From Zoogloea sp. (lineage in GTDB: Bacteria; Pseudomonadota; Gammaproteobacteria; Burkholderiales; Rhodocyclaceae), in contig NZ_JAKLLN010000002.1 of assembly GCF_023150065.1 (NCBI RefSeq), positions 1-64,000 on the forward strand: DNA of 64,000 nt, in the 5' to 3' direction. Position numbers and translations under genes: made by a program. The first letter of the stretch is position 1, and every line of letters starts with the position of its first letter. Below, piece after piece: positions 52,290 through 63,426 of the stretch. Below the pieces are notes generated by a model. That model saw only the letters and a program-made list of their open reading frames with translations, was not told the origin of the DNA and searched no databases.

Positions 52290-53602
52290 GCGAGCAGATC
52301 CGTCGCCTTTCGTCTGCCGATGCGGGCTTCACCGCGACCCTCGACGCCCTGCTGGCCTTCGAAGGCAGCACCGATGCGGCCATCGAGCAGGCCGTGGCCG
52401 ACATCCTGCAGGCCGTGCGCCGGGATGGCGACCAGGCGGTGGTGGAATTCACCCGCCGGTTTGATCACCTGGATGCCGCCGACATGGCGGCCCTGGAACT
52501 TCCCCGGGCCGAGCTCGAGGCCGCCCTGGCCGGGCTCAGTGCCGAGCAGCGTCAGGCCCTCGAGGCCGCCGCCGAGCGGGTGCGCAGCTACCACGCCCGG
52601 CAGGTGCAGGAATCCTGGCAGTACGAAGATCAGGCGCCGGGAATGGCCGGCACCCGCCTGGGCCAGAAGGTCACGCCCCTCGACCGCGTCGGCCTGTATG
52701 TGCCCGGCGGTCGCGCGTCCTACCCCAGCTCGGTGCTCATGAACGCCATCCCCGCCAAGGTGGCCGGGGTGAGCGAGCTGATCATGGTGGTGCCCACCCC
52801 GCGGGGCGAGAAGAACCCCCTGGTGCTGGCCGCCGCGGCCATCACCGGTGTCGACCGGGTGTTTACCATCGGCGGCGCCCAGGCCGTGGCCGCCCTGGCC
52901 TACGGCACGGCGACCATCCCCCAGGTGGACAAGATCGTCGGCCCCGGCAACGCCTACGTGGCCAGCGCCAAGCGCCGCGTGTTCGGCACCGTTGGCATCG
53001 ACATGGTGGCCGGCCCCTCCGAGGTGCTGATCATCTCCGATGGCTCCGGCAACCCCGACTGGGTGGCCATGGATCTCTTCGCCCAGGCCGAGCATGACGA
53101 CCTGGCCCAGTCCATCCTGCTGTGCACCGACGCGACCTTCATTGCCCGGGTGGAGGAGAGCATCGCCCGCCTGCTGCCCGAGATGCCCCGCCGCGAGACC
53201 ATCGCCACCTCCCTGAAGAACCGGGGCGCGCTGATCCTGGTGCGCGATCTGGCCGAGGCCTGCGAGATCGCCAACCGCATCGCGCCGGAGCACCTGGAAC
53301 TGTCCCTGGCCGAGCCGGGCCCGTGGGTGGACCGCATCCGCCACGCCGGTGCCATCTTCATCGGTCACCACTCCGTCGAGGCCCTGGGCGACTACTGCGC
53401 CGGCCCCAACCACGTGCTGCCCACAATGCGCAGCGCGCGCTTCTCCAGCCCGCTGGGGGTCTACGACTTCCAGAAGCGCACCAGCCTGATCGACGTGTCC
53501 GAAACCGGCGCCCAGACCCTCGGCCGCATCGCCTCGGTGCTGGCCCACGGCGAAGGCCTGCAGGCCCACGCCCGCTCCGCCGAGATGCGCCTCAAGCCCT
53601 GA
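52286..53602 (+). CDS. hisD: Histidinol dehydrogenase HisD
   Basis: A 438-residue zinc enzyme for the last two steps of histidine synthesis. Characteristic stretches: [56 protein letters not shown] with zinc-ligand His and Gln, and EHLELS. It follows hisG directly. The rest of the his genes do not follow: recQ is convergent, with repeats between. Confidence 0.97.
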   Translation: MSEQIRRLSSADAGFTATLDALLAFEGSTDAAIEQAVADILQAVRRDGDQAVVEFTRRFDHLDAADMAALELPRAELEAALAGLSAEQRQALEAAAERVRSYHARQVQESWQYEDQAPGMAGTRLGQKVTPLDRVGLYVPGGRASYPSSVLMNAIPAKVAGVSELIMVVPTPRGEKNPLVLAAAAITGVDRVFTIGGAQAVAALAYGTATIPQVDKIVGPGNAYVASAKRRVFGTVGIDMVAGPSEVLIISDGSGNPDWVAMDLFAQAEHDDLAQSILLCTDATFIARVEESIARLLPEMPRRETIATSLKNRGALILVRDLAEACEIANRIAPEHLELSLAEPGPWVDRIRHAGAIFIGHHSVEALGDYCAGPNHVLPTMRSARFSSPLGVYDFQKRTSLIDVSETGAQTLGRIASVLAHGEGLQAHARSAEMRLKP

Positions 53603-53618
53603 GCCGGGCAGGTTTTGC

Positions 53619-53704
53619 GTGGGGTCGAATGTATTCGACCTCCGCGCGCTGCATTATCGGTCTGCCTTTGATCGGAGTCCGCGGTCGAATGAATTCGACC
53701 CCAC
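53619..53704. repeat. Paired palindromic repeats between hisD and recQ
   Basis: Two 18-base palindromes, GGTCGAAT-gt-ATTCGACC (53623-53640) and GGTCGAAT-ga-ATTCGACC (53683-53700), stand in mirrored context (GTGG before the first, CCAC after the second). The outer 22-base arms pair at 20 of 22 positions. This is a REP/BIME-like composite between convergent genes and may end both transcripts. Confidence 0.8.
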
Positions 53705-53717
53705 AGGGCTGTTTTGA

Positions 53718-55538
<1,821 letters not shown>

Positions 55539-55638
55539 AGGGCCCGGATTCTACCCCGGCCGGCGTATGGGGTCAGAACAGCTTTGCCGGGCCGGAGAGG
55601 AGATCTTGAGTGACTTGGGGCAAGGTGCTTCACTTACT

Positions 55639-55652
55639 TGACGTGCACGTCA
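55639..55652. promoter_or_regulatory. 14-base perfect palindrome before the MBL-fold gene
   Basis: TGACGTGCACGTCA, a perfect palindrome 51 bases before the MBL start, in the 165-base region shared with divergent recQ. It looks like a dimeric regulator site (TGACGT half-sites), but the regulator is unknown. Confidence 0.45.
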
Positions 55653-55703
55653 CATAAACCTGCCTCCGCCGGCTAGAATCATGGCTTTTTCAGGGGTAAG
55701 GCC

Positions 55704-56648
55704 ATGCAGGGACTGATCGATTTCGGGAGCGGCATCTACGCTGTGGACTCCGGCTACACGGGGCCGGATGTGGCGGCCATCCATCTGATCGAGGAGGGTG
55801 GTCGGGCGGCGCTGGTGGATACCGGCAACAACGAGTCCCTGCGCCATGTGCTGGCGGCCCTGGCCGAGACCGGCCTGTCTGCGGATGCGGTGGACTACGT
55901 GCTGCTCACCCACATCCACCTGGATCACGCCGGCGGGGCGGGTGCCTTCATGCAGGCCTTCCCCAACGCCAGGCTGGTGGTGCATCCGCGGGGTGCCCGG
56001 CACATGGCCGAGCCGTCAAAGCTGTTTGCCGGGGTGTCGGCGGTGTATGGGCCGGAGCGGGCGAAGGAACTGTATGGCGAGCTGATCCCCGTGCCCGTCG
56101 AGCGCATCATCGAGGCCGGCGACGGCCATGAGCTGAACCTGGGCGGGCGCGTCATCCGCGTCTTCGATACCCCGGGCCATGCCCGCCATCACGTGTGCTA
56201 CTTCGACACGAAGAGCCGCGCCTTCTTCACTGGCGACACCTTCGGTCTGTCCTACCGGGCCTTCGATGTGGACGGGCGGCCGAGCATCTTCCCCACCACC
56301 ACGCCGGTGCAGTTTGAGCCGGAGGCCATGCACGCTTCCATCCGGCGCATGGAGGCCGAGCAGCCCACCGCCATGTACCTGACCCACTACGCCCAGGTGC
56401 GCGACGTGCCGCGCCTGGCTGCGGACATGCACCGCCTGATCGACGCCCACGTGGCCATCGCCGAACGCCACGAGGCCGCCGAAGGCCGCAAGGAGCGGAT
56501 CGAGCAGGACATCTGGGCGCTGGTGGGCGAGGAGGCCGCCCGGGCGGGCTGGGGCGTGCCCGAAGCCGAGTGGCGGCGCATCCTGGCTCTGGACGTGGAA
56601 CTCAACGCCCAGGGGCTGGATGTGTGGCTGGACAGCCGCAAGGGCTGA
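55704..56648 (+). CDS. Metallo-beta-lactamase-fold hydrolase
   Basis: A 314-residue cytosolic hydrolase. The metal motif HIHLDH is at residues 70-75, with further ligands in GHARHH, FFTGDTFG and a late His (YLTHYAQV). The family covers glyoxalase II-like and lactonase-like enzymes; the substrate is not evident. A C-terminal helical extension follows the core. It is divergent from recQ and convergent with glnE. Confidence 0.88.
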   Translation: MQGLIDFGSGIYAVDSGYTGPDVAAIHLIEEGGRAALVDTGNNESLRHVLAALAETGLSADAVDYVLLTHIHLDHAGGAGAFMQAFPNARLVVHPRGARHMAEPSKLFAGVSAVYGPERAKELYGELIPVPVERIIEAGDGHELNLGGRVIRVFDTPGHARHHVCYFDTKSRAFFTGDTFGLSYRAFDVDGRPSIFPTTTPVQFEPEAMHASIRRMEAEQPTAMYLTHYAQVRDVPRLAADMHRLIDAHVAIAERHEAAEGRKERIEQDIWALVGEEAARAGWGVPEAEWRRILALDVELNAQGLDVWLDSRKG

Positions 56649-56664
56649 GTCTGGCAAGGGCCGT

Positions 56665-59352
56665 TCAGCGGGCGGTGCCGAAGACCGTCTGCCACAGGGC
56701 CTGCACCCCCGCCGCCGCCTCGGCCACCTGGTCCCGTTCGACCCGCGAGGCCTGGTTGTTGAGGCGCAGGCCGTGCTGCAGGCGGCGGTATTCCCGGTAC
56801 GAGTCGGCCACGGCGCTGGCCTGGTCGGTGGGGATCAGGCCGAGTTCGCCGGCCATGTGGAGCAGGGCGATGTTGCCCAGGTTGCCGCACAGGCTGGGGT
56901 GTTCATGGGCGTGGCCGAGGACCAGATACTGGACCATGAACTCCACGTCCACCAGGCCGCCCTTGTCGTGCTTGAGGTCGAACAGGTCGGTCTTGTTGGG
57001 GTGGCCGTCGGCCATGCGCTGACGCATGGCCAGCACCTCGTCGCGCAGCTTGGCCAAGTCACGCTTCTGGCGCAGCACCTCGATACGGATAGCCTCGAAC
57101 TTGGCGCCGATGGCCTTGTCGCCGGCGCAGAAGCGGGCCCGGGTGAGGGCCTGGTGTTCCCACACCCAGGCGTTTTCGAGCTGGTACTGACGGAAGGATT
57201 CGAGCGACACCACCATCAGGCCGGAGTCGCCGTTGGGGCGCAGGCGCAGGTCGGTCTCGAAGAGCTGCCCGGCCGGGGTCTGGGTGGACAGCCAGGTGTT
57301 GGTGCGCTGGCCCAGGCGGGTGTACACCTCGGCGGCTTCGGGGGCGTCGTCGTCGTGGACGAAGACCATGTCCAGGTCGGAGGCATAGCCCAGCTCCTTG
57401 CCGCCCAGCTTGCCGTAGGCCAGCACGGCAAACTTCGGTTCGTCCCGGTGGCGGGTCTTGATCTTGCGCCAGCACATGGTGACGGTGAGGTCCACGATGA
57501 TGTCGGCCAGGGCCGACAGGAAGTCGGCGTGGCGCTCGACGGTGAGCTTGCCGGCGATGTCCTTGGTGAGCAGGCGGAAGACCTGGGCGTGGTGCTGCTC
57601 GCGCATCAGGTCCATCTGGCGTTCCATGTCGGGCTCGATCTCGTCCAGCTGGGTGCTCAGCTCCCGGCGGAAGGCGCCCGGGTCGATCTCTTCCTCCAGC
57701 ATCCGCGGATCAAGGGCTTCGTCGAGGAGGATGGGGTGGCGGTTGAGGAACTGGGCCGCCCAGGCCGAGGCGCCCACCAGCTCGGCCACCTTGTGCAGGG
57801 TCTGCGGATACTGTTGCAGCAGGGCCAGGTAGGAGCCGCGCCGGCTGATGGCGTCGAGCATGTCGAGGAGGCGCTCGAAGGTGGCGTTGGGGGCGGCGGT
57901 TTCGGCGGCGGCCTCGACCACCCGGGGGATCAGCGGGTCGAAGCGGGTCTTGATGGAGGGCGGCATCTGCAGGTAGCGGTTGCCGGCCTTGAGGGTGGCC
58001 AGGCGGCGGGCCGCCGCCGCCGGGTCGGGGTAGCCGAGGCGCTGGAACTCTTCGCCGCAGCGCTCCTCGTCGCCGGCGCAGGCCCACAGGTTGTCCAGGT
58101 CGTGGCCCTTTTCGGTGGGGTCGCCGAAGACGCCGTTGAAGTGGCGGGCAACGGCGGAGCGGTGGTCGTCAAGCTCGGCCAGCAGCGCGTCGTAGGAGCC
58201 GAAGCCCATGGCCCGGGCAACGATGGCCTGGTCGGCTTCGCCGGTGGGCAGGTTGTGGGTCTGGGCATCGTCCAGGTATTGCAGGCGGTGCTCTACCCGG
58301 CGCAGGAAGTCGTAGGCGGCGGCCAGCTCGCGCTCGGCCTCATGGGTGATGATGCCCCGCTCGGCCAGGCGGCCCAGCACCTTGAGGGTGGGCTTGATCT
58401 GCAGGGAGGTGTCGCGGCCGCCGCGGATCAGCTGGAAGACCTGGGCCAGGAACTCGATCTCGCGGATGCCGCCGGGGCCGAGCTTGACGTTATTGACCAT
58501 GTCCTTGCGCGCCACTTCGCGGCGGATCTGGGCGTGCAGGTCGCGCATGGCGTTGATGGCGCCAAAGTCCAGATACTTGCGGAAGATGAAGGGCCGGGAG
58601 ATGGCGTTGAGCTCGGCGCTGCGGATGCCGGTCATCACCCGGGCCTTGATCCAGGCGTAGCGCTCCCACTCGCGCCCCTGGGTGATGAAGTAGTTCTCGA
58701 GCATGTCGAAGCTGGCGACCAGGGGGCCGGATTCGCCGTTGGGGCGCAGGCGCATGTCCACCCGGAAGACCTGGCCGTCGCCGGTGAGGTCGTTGATGGC
58801 CTGGATCAGGCCGCGCCCGAGCTTGGTGAAGAACTCGAAGTTGTCGATGATCTTGGGCCCGGCGGTGCTGCCGTCTTCGGGGTAGACAAAGATCAGGTCG
58901 ATGTCCGACGACACATTGAGCTCGCGTCCGCCGAGCTTGCCCATGCCGATGATGATGAATTCCTGCTCGCGCCCGTCCGCCGATACGGGTTGCCCGTGGC
59001 GGGCCACCAGCTGTTCGCGCAGCACGTCGTGGGCGGTCTCCACGGCAATGTCGGCCAGCAGGGTCATGGTCTCGGTGACTTCGCTCAGTTCGGCCAGGCG
59101 GGCGATGTCGCGCACCATCACGTGGCAGATCACCCAGGCCCGCAGCTTGCGCAACACCGTCTTGAGGGTGTTGTCGTCCACCTTCTCCTCACGCAGGTAA
59201 TCGCGCAGGGCCGTGGCGTCCAGCGGGGTGGCGATGCTGGCGGCGAGCTTTTCGGCCAGCCACGGCCGGCTGTCGAGCTGGCGGCGCAGGAAGCGGGAGC
59301 AGGCGAGGGCGTGGAGGATGGGCTGGGGCAGGGCGATGGGCTGTTCGGACAT
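56665..59352 (-). CDS. glnE: Glutamine synthetase adenylyltransferase/deadenylase GlnE
   Basis: An 895-residue bifunctional regulator that adds and removes AMP on glutamine synthetase. Two nucleotidyltransferase domains are visible: GMGKLGGRELNVSSDIDLIF in the N-terminal half (deadenylylation) and AYGKLGGKELGYASDLDMVF in the C-terminal half (adenylylation), separated by a helical regulatory region. The ATG at 59352 (MSEQPIALPQP) is preferred; an in-frame TTG at 59394 would add 14 residues. It is divergent from the YhdP gene. Confidence 0.96.
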   Translation of the reverse strand: MSEQPIALPQPILHALACSRFLRRQLDSRPWLAEKLAASIATPLDATALRDYLREEKVDDNTLKTVLRKLRAWVICHVMVRDIARLAELSEVTETMTLLADIAVETAHDVLREQLVARHGQPVSADGREQEFIIIGMGKLGGRELNVSSDIDLIFVYPEDGSTAGPKIIDNFEFFTKLGRGLIQAINDLTGDGQVFRVDMRLRPNGESGPLVASFDMLENYFITQGREWERYAWIKARVMTGIRSAELNAISRPFIFRKYLDFGAINAMRDLHAQIRREVARKDMVNNVKLGPGGIREIEFLAQVFQLIRGGRDTSLQIKPTLKVLGRLAERGIITHEAERELAAAYDFLRRVEHRLQYLDDAQTHNLPTGEADQAIVARAMGFGSYDALLAELDDHRSAVARHFNGVFGDPTEKGHDLDNLWACAGDEERCGEEFQRLGYPDPAAAARRLATLKAGNRYLQMPPSIKTRFDPLIPRVVEAAAETAAPNATFERLLDMLDAISRRGSYLALLQQYPQTLHKVAELVGASAWAAQFLNRHPILLDEALDPRMLEEEIDPGAFRRELSTQLDEIEPDMERQMDLMREQHHAQVFRLLTKDIAGKLTVERHADFLSALADIIVDLTVTMCWRKIKTRHRDEPKFAVLAYGKLGGKELGYASDLDMVFVHDDDAPEAAEVYTRLGQRTNTWLSTQTPAGQLFETDLRLRPNGDSGLMVVSLESFRQYQLENAWVWEHQALTRARFCAGDKAIGAKFEAIRIEVLRQKRDLAKLRDEVLAMRQRMADGHPNKTDLFDLKHDKGGLVDVEFMVQYLVLGHAHEHPSLCGNLGNIALLHMAGELGLIPTDQASAVADSYREYRRLQHGLRLNNQASRVERDQVAEAAAGVQALWQTVFGTAR

Positions 59353-59532
59353 GGCGTGGGCCGATTGGTAGAATACGGATTCGTTAATGTTCAACCCGTC
59401 TTATGTCTGCCGGACTGATTTTCGTCAAGCCTCATGCCGGATGCGTCTGCCTCCGCGGGTCTGTCCGGTCTTTGCGTGATGTAGCCGCCCCCGCGCGGGC
59501 ATCCGCGGCCCCGATGAGCCCTCATCCTGCGC

Positions 59533-62500
59533 GTGGCTGAAGGCCGCCTGTCCTTTCTCCATCTGCCGCGCCTGTGCCTGCAACGTCTGGCGTGGGCGGG
59601 GGTGATCGCCTATTTCGTCTTCGGCCTGGCCTTCCTGGTCCTGCGCCATGGGGTGCTGCCCAAGGTGCCGGACTATCGGGGCGAGGTGGCCCAGATGCTG
59701 TCCCGCTCCCTCGGCCTGCCGGTGGACATTGCCAGCCTGTCGGCCGACTGGCAGGGCCTGCACCCGCGCCTGCAGATGGGCGGGCTGACGATCCGCGATG
59801 CCGCGGGGCAGGCGGCCCTGAGCCTCGACCGGGTGGATGCCGAGGTGGGCTGGAGTTCCCTGTGGCTGATGCGCCTGCGCCTGCATCGCCTGGAGATCGA
59901 CTCGCCGCAGCTGGCCATCCGGCGCAATGCCGACGGCCAGGTGTTCGTGGCCGGCCTGCCGGTGGCCGCCGGTGGCGACCAGGGGGATTTCAGTAGCTGG
60001 CTGCTGGACCAGCGCCAGGTGGTGATCCGCAATGCCAGGCTGGAGTGGTCGGATGCCCTGCGGGGTGCGGAGACCCTGGTGCTCGACAAACTCGAGTTCC
60101 GTCTCGACAACCGGGGCGATCACCACCGCTTCGGCCTGCGCGCCCAGCCCCCGGCCCGCCTGGCCGCCGCCCTCGACCTGCGCGGTGATCTGCGCGGCCG
60201 TGACCCGGCTCGCCCCGCCGAGTGGCGCGGCGAGCTGTATGCCAGCCTCGACTACGCCGATCTGGGCGCCTGGCGGGTCTGGGTGGATTACCCCCTCGAC
60301 GTGAGCGGAGCCGGCGGTGTCCGGGCCTGGCTGGAGTTGGCCGACGGCCGCCTGCTCGGTGCCACCGCCGACTTTGCCCTGCGCGATGCCCGCGTGCGCC
60401 TGGCCCCCGACCTGGAAGACATCGCCATGAGCGAGGCCGCCGGGCGCCTGCGGGTGCGGCGCGAGAAGGGCGGGCTGGAGGCCAGCGGCCGCAAGCTGCG
60501 CCTGCAGACCCGCGACGGCCTGGTGGTGGCCCCCACCGACTTCTTCCTGCGGGTCGACGAGGCCACCGCCACCACCCCGGCGCGGGGCGAGTTCGTGGCC
60601 AATCAGCTCGACCTGGGCGTGCTGTCGCGACTGGCCGGCCGCCTGCCCTTCGACGGGGGGCTGCGCAAGCGCCTGGCCACCCTGGCCCCGGCCGGCCGGG
60701 TCGCGCCGGTGGATCTCAAATGGAGCCTGAAGGACGAGGCGCTGGCCACCTACGCGGTGGATGCCCGCTTCGAGGGGGTCGGCATCGAGCCTCTGGGGGC
60801 CTGGCCCGGTTTTGCCGGTGTGGCGGGGCGGATCGCCGGTAACGAGAAGGGCGGGCGCTTCACCCTGAGTGGGCGGGATGCTGCCCTGGAGCTCCCCCAG
60901 GTCTTCCCCGAGTCCCACCTGCGCCTGTCCGAACTGGCCGCCGAGGGTAGCTGGAGTCACCCCGAGGGGGCCCTCGAAGTCACCCTGGCCAGCTCAAGCT
61001 TTGCCAACCACGATGCCCGCGGCACTGCCTCCGGGCGCTATCGGGCCACGCCTGACACCCCGGGCCAGATCGATCTCCAGGCCCACCTCACGGAGGCGGA
61101 TGCCACCGCCGTGTGGCGCTACATTCCCCACGTGGTTGGCAAGACGGCCCGGGACTGGCTGCAGCAGGCCCTGGTGGGCGGCAAGGCGGCGGATACCCGG
61201 CTGGTGCTCAAGGGCGATCTGTCGCGCTTCCCCTTCCGCAATCCGCGGGACGGCAGCTTCCGGGTGGCGGCGCGCATCCGCGACGGGCAGCTTGATTACG
61301 CCCCGGGCTGGCCGAAGATCGAGGATGTGGCCGGCGAGCTGCTCTTCGAAGGCGCCGGCATGACGGTGAAGGCCCGCCACGGGCGCATCTTCGGCGTCGA
61401 TTTGCAGGATGTCAGCGCGGTGCTGCCCGACTTCGAGAGCGACGCGGTGCTCACCGTCCGGGGGAGCGCCCATGGGGCGACCCAGGATTTCCTGCGCTTC
61501 ATCGCCGAGAGCCCGGTGGCCGGCATGATCAACCACTTCACCGACCCCTTCCAGGCCGATGGGCGTGGCAAGCTCGACCTGCAGCTGGTGCTGCCCCTGC
61601 ACAAGCTCAACCAGTCGCGGGTGAAGGGGGACTACCAGTTCACCCGCAACCAGCTTCAGCTCGATGCGGCCATGCCCGTCCTCACCGAGGCCACCGGGCG
61701 GGTCGAGTTCACCGAGAGCCAGCTCAATGTGCGCAGCGGCGCAGCGCGCATCTTCGGTGACCCGGTGAGCGTCTCCGGGGGCAGCCGGGCCGATGGCAGC
61801 ATCCTCCTTAACGCCCAGGGCAGCCTCGGCATGCCGGCCCTGCGCAAGGAGCTGGGCCTGCCCCTGCTCGATCACCTGTCGGGCTCCGCGGCCTGGAAGG
61901 GCAGCATTACCGTCATGCCCAAGGGTGGGGTCGAGTTCGTGCTCGACAGCGGCCTGCTGGGGGTTTCGTCGAGTCTGCCCGAGCCCCTCAACAAATCGGC
62001 CACCGGAACGCTGCCCTTCCGCTTCGAGATGATCGTGCCGCCCGCCGGCGGGGTGCCCGGCGACACCCTCAAGCTGGCCGCCGGGTCGGTGTTCCAGGCC
62101 CAGTTCCAGCGCCGCCGGGAAGGCCGGCAGATGGTCATCGCCCGGGGCGGCATGGCCCTGAACGAGCCCGTCCGGCTGGCCGACAAGGGCGTGCTGGTGG
62201 CCGCTCGGGCCGACCGCCTGGATGCCGACGCCTGGCGCAAGGCCCTCGCTGGCAAGCCCGCGCCAGTGCCGGCCGACAGCGCCGAAAATGCCGACGCCGG
62301 CCACTTTCCCCTGTCCGGCCTGGCCCTGCGGGCCGGTGAGCTGCTGATCCTGGGGCAGCGTCTGGGTGACGTGAATCTGCGCGCCGTGATGGAGGAGGGC
62401 GGCTGGCAGGCCCGCCTCAGCAGCAAGGAGGCCAGCGGCGACATCCTGTGGCGCGACCAGGGCCGGGGCCGCCTGCAGGCACGTTTCAAGCAGCTTTCCA

Positions 62501-63426
62501 TCGGCTCGGCCCAGGGCGCGCCGAAAAATGCAGAGCCGGCTGCCACCGACGAGGAGCGCCTGTCGGCGCTGCCCGGCCTCGACGTGACGGCCGACAGCTT
62601 CATCCTGCGTGGCCACGCTCTCGGGCGCCTCGATCTGAAGGCGGCCAACCGGGGGGACAACTGGCGCCTGGAGCAGCTCAGCATCGTCAGCCCGGATGGC
62701 AGCCTCAGTGGTGACGGGGTGTGGCGCCCCGGCGCGCGGGAGGAGACCCGCCTCAATTTCAAGCTCGATGTGGGCAGCGTCGAGAAGATGCTCAGCCGCC
62801 TCGGCTACCCCGAGGCCGTGCGCCGTGGCCAGGGCAATCTGGAGGGCCAGCTGGTGTGGAAGGGGCCGCCGACGGCCCTGCACCTGCCCAGCCTGGGAGG
62901 GCGGATGAACGTGCGGGTCGAGAGCGGCCAGTTCACCCAGCTCGAGCCCGGTGTCGGGCGCCTCCTCGGGGTGCTCAACCTGCAGGCCCTGCCCCGGCGC
63001 ATCACCCTCGACTTTCGTGACGTGTTCTCCGAAGGATTCGCCTTCGACCGCATTTCCGGTAGCATCCGGCTCGATAGCGGCGTGCTGCGCACCGACGATC
63101 TCGAGATCTTCGGACCGGCGGCGCGAGTCTTCATGAGCGGCGAGGCCGACGCGGCGCGCGAAACCCAGAACCTGCGGGTCAAGGTGCAGCCGACCCTCTC
63201 CGAATCCATCGCGGTGGGCTCCGCCATCGCCACCACTGGCGCCATCAACCCGGCCCTGGGCCTGGCGGCCTACCTGGTCCAGAAGGCCCTGCGTGACCCT
63301 GTGGAAAAACTCTTCAGTTTCGAATACGCCGTGACCGGAGGCTGGTCCGACCCCAAGGTGGAGAAACTTTCGGACCTTCCCGTGGCCTCACCTCAACCTG
63401 CCGTGCCGTCAAGGACTTCTCCATGA
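59533..63426 (+). CDS. yhdP: YhdP-family AsmA-like inner-membrane protein
   Basis: A 1297-residue protein starting at GTG. An N-terminal membrane helix (LAWAGVIAYFVFGLAFLVL, about 21-39) anchors a long, beta-rich periplasmic region with AsmA-like repeats, and the end carries the conserved VGSAIATTGAINPALGLAAYL segment. YhdP and its AsmA relatives are bridge-like proteins that move phospholipids to the outer membrane. This complements the mla genes elsewhere in the window. The stop overlaps the next start (ATGA). Confidence 0.93.
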   Translation: MAEGRLSFLHLPRLCLQRLAWAGVIAYFVFGLAFLVLRHGVLPKVPDYRGEVAQMLSRSLGLPVDIASLSADWQGLHPRLQMGGLTIRDAAGQAALSLDRVDAEVGWSSLWLMRLRLHRLEIDSPQLAIRRNADGQVFVAGLPVAAGGDQGDFSSWLLDQRQVVIRNARLEWSDALRGAETLVLDKLEFRLDNRGDHHRFGLRAQPPARLAAALDLRGDLRGRDPARPAEWRGELYASLDYADLGAWRVWVDYPLDVSGAGGVRAWLELADGRLLGATADFALRDARVRLAPDLEDIAMSEAAGRLRVRREKGGLEASGRKLRLQTRDGLVVAPTDFFLRVDEATATTPARGEFVANQLDLGVLSRLAGRLPFDGGLRKRLATLAPAGRVAPVDLKWSLKDEALATYAVDARFEGVGIEPLGAWPGFAGVAGRIAGNEKGGRFTLSGRDAALELPQVFPESHLRLSELAAEGSWSHPEGALEVTLASSSFANHDARGTASGRYRATPDTPGQIDLQAHLTEADATAVWRYIPHVVGKTARDWLQQALVGGKAADTRLVLKGDLSRFPFRNPRDGSFRVAARIRDGQLDYAPGWPKIEDVAGELLFEGAGMTVKARHGRIFGVDLQDVSAVLPDFESDAVLTVRGSAHGATQDFLRFIAESPVAGMINHFTDPFQADGRGKLDLQLVLPLHKLNQSRVKGDYQFTRNQLQLDAAMPVLTEATGRVEFTESQLNVRSGAARIFGDPVSVSGGSRADGSILLNAQGSLGMPALRKELGLPLLDHLSGSAAWKGSITVMPKGGVEFVLDSGLLGVSSSLPEPLNKSATGTLPFRFEMIVPPAGGVPGDTLKLAAGSVFQAQFQRRREGRQMVIARGGMALNEPVRLADKGVLVAARADRLDADAWRKALAGKPAPVPADSAENADAGHFPLSGLALRAGELLILGQRLGDVNLRAVMEEGGWQARLSSKEASGDILWRDQGRGRLQARFKQLSIGSAQGAPKNAEPAATDEERLSALPGLDVTADSFILRGHALGRLDLKAANRGDNWRLEQLSIVSPDGSLSGDGVWRPGAREETRLNFKLDVGSVEKMLSRLGYPEAVRRGQGNLEGQLVWKGPPTALHLPSLGGRMNVRVESGQFTQLEPGVGRLLGVLNLQALPRRITLDFRDVFSEGFAFDRISGSIRLDSGVLRTDDLEIFGPAARVFMSGEADAARETQNLRVKVQPTLSESIAVGSAIATTGAINPALGLAAYLVQKALRDPVEKLFSFEYAVTGGWSDPKVEKLSDLPVASPQPAVPSRTSP

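Noticed and set aside
56620-59418. A 932-codon open frame antisense to glnE
   Set aside because: A mirror of a conserved gene in a GC-rich genome, with biased composition and no domain.
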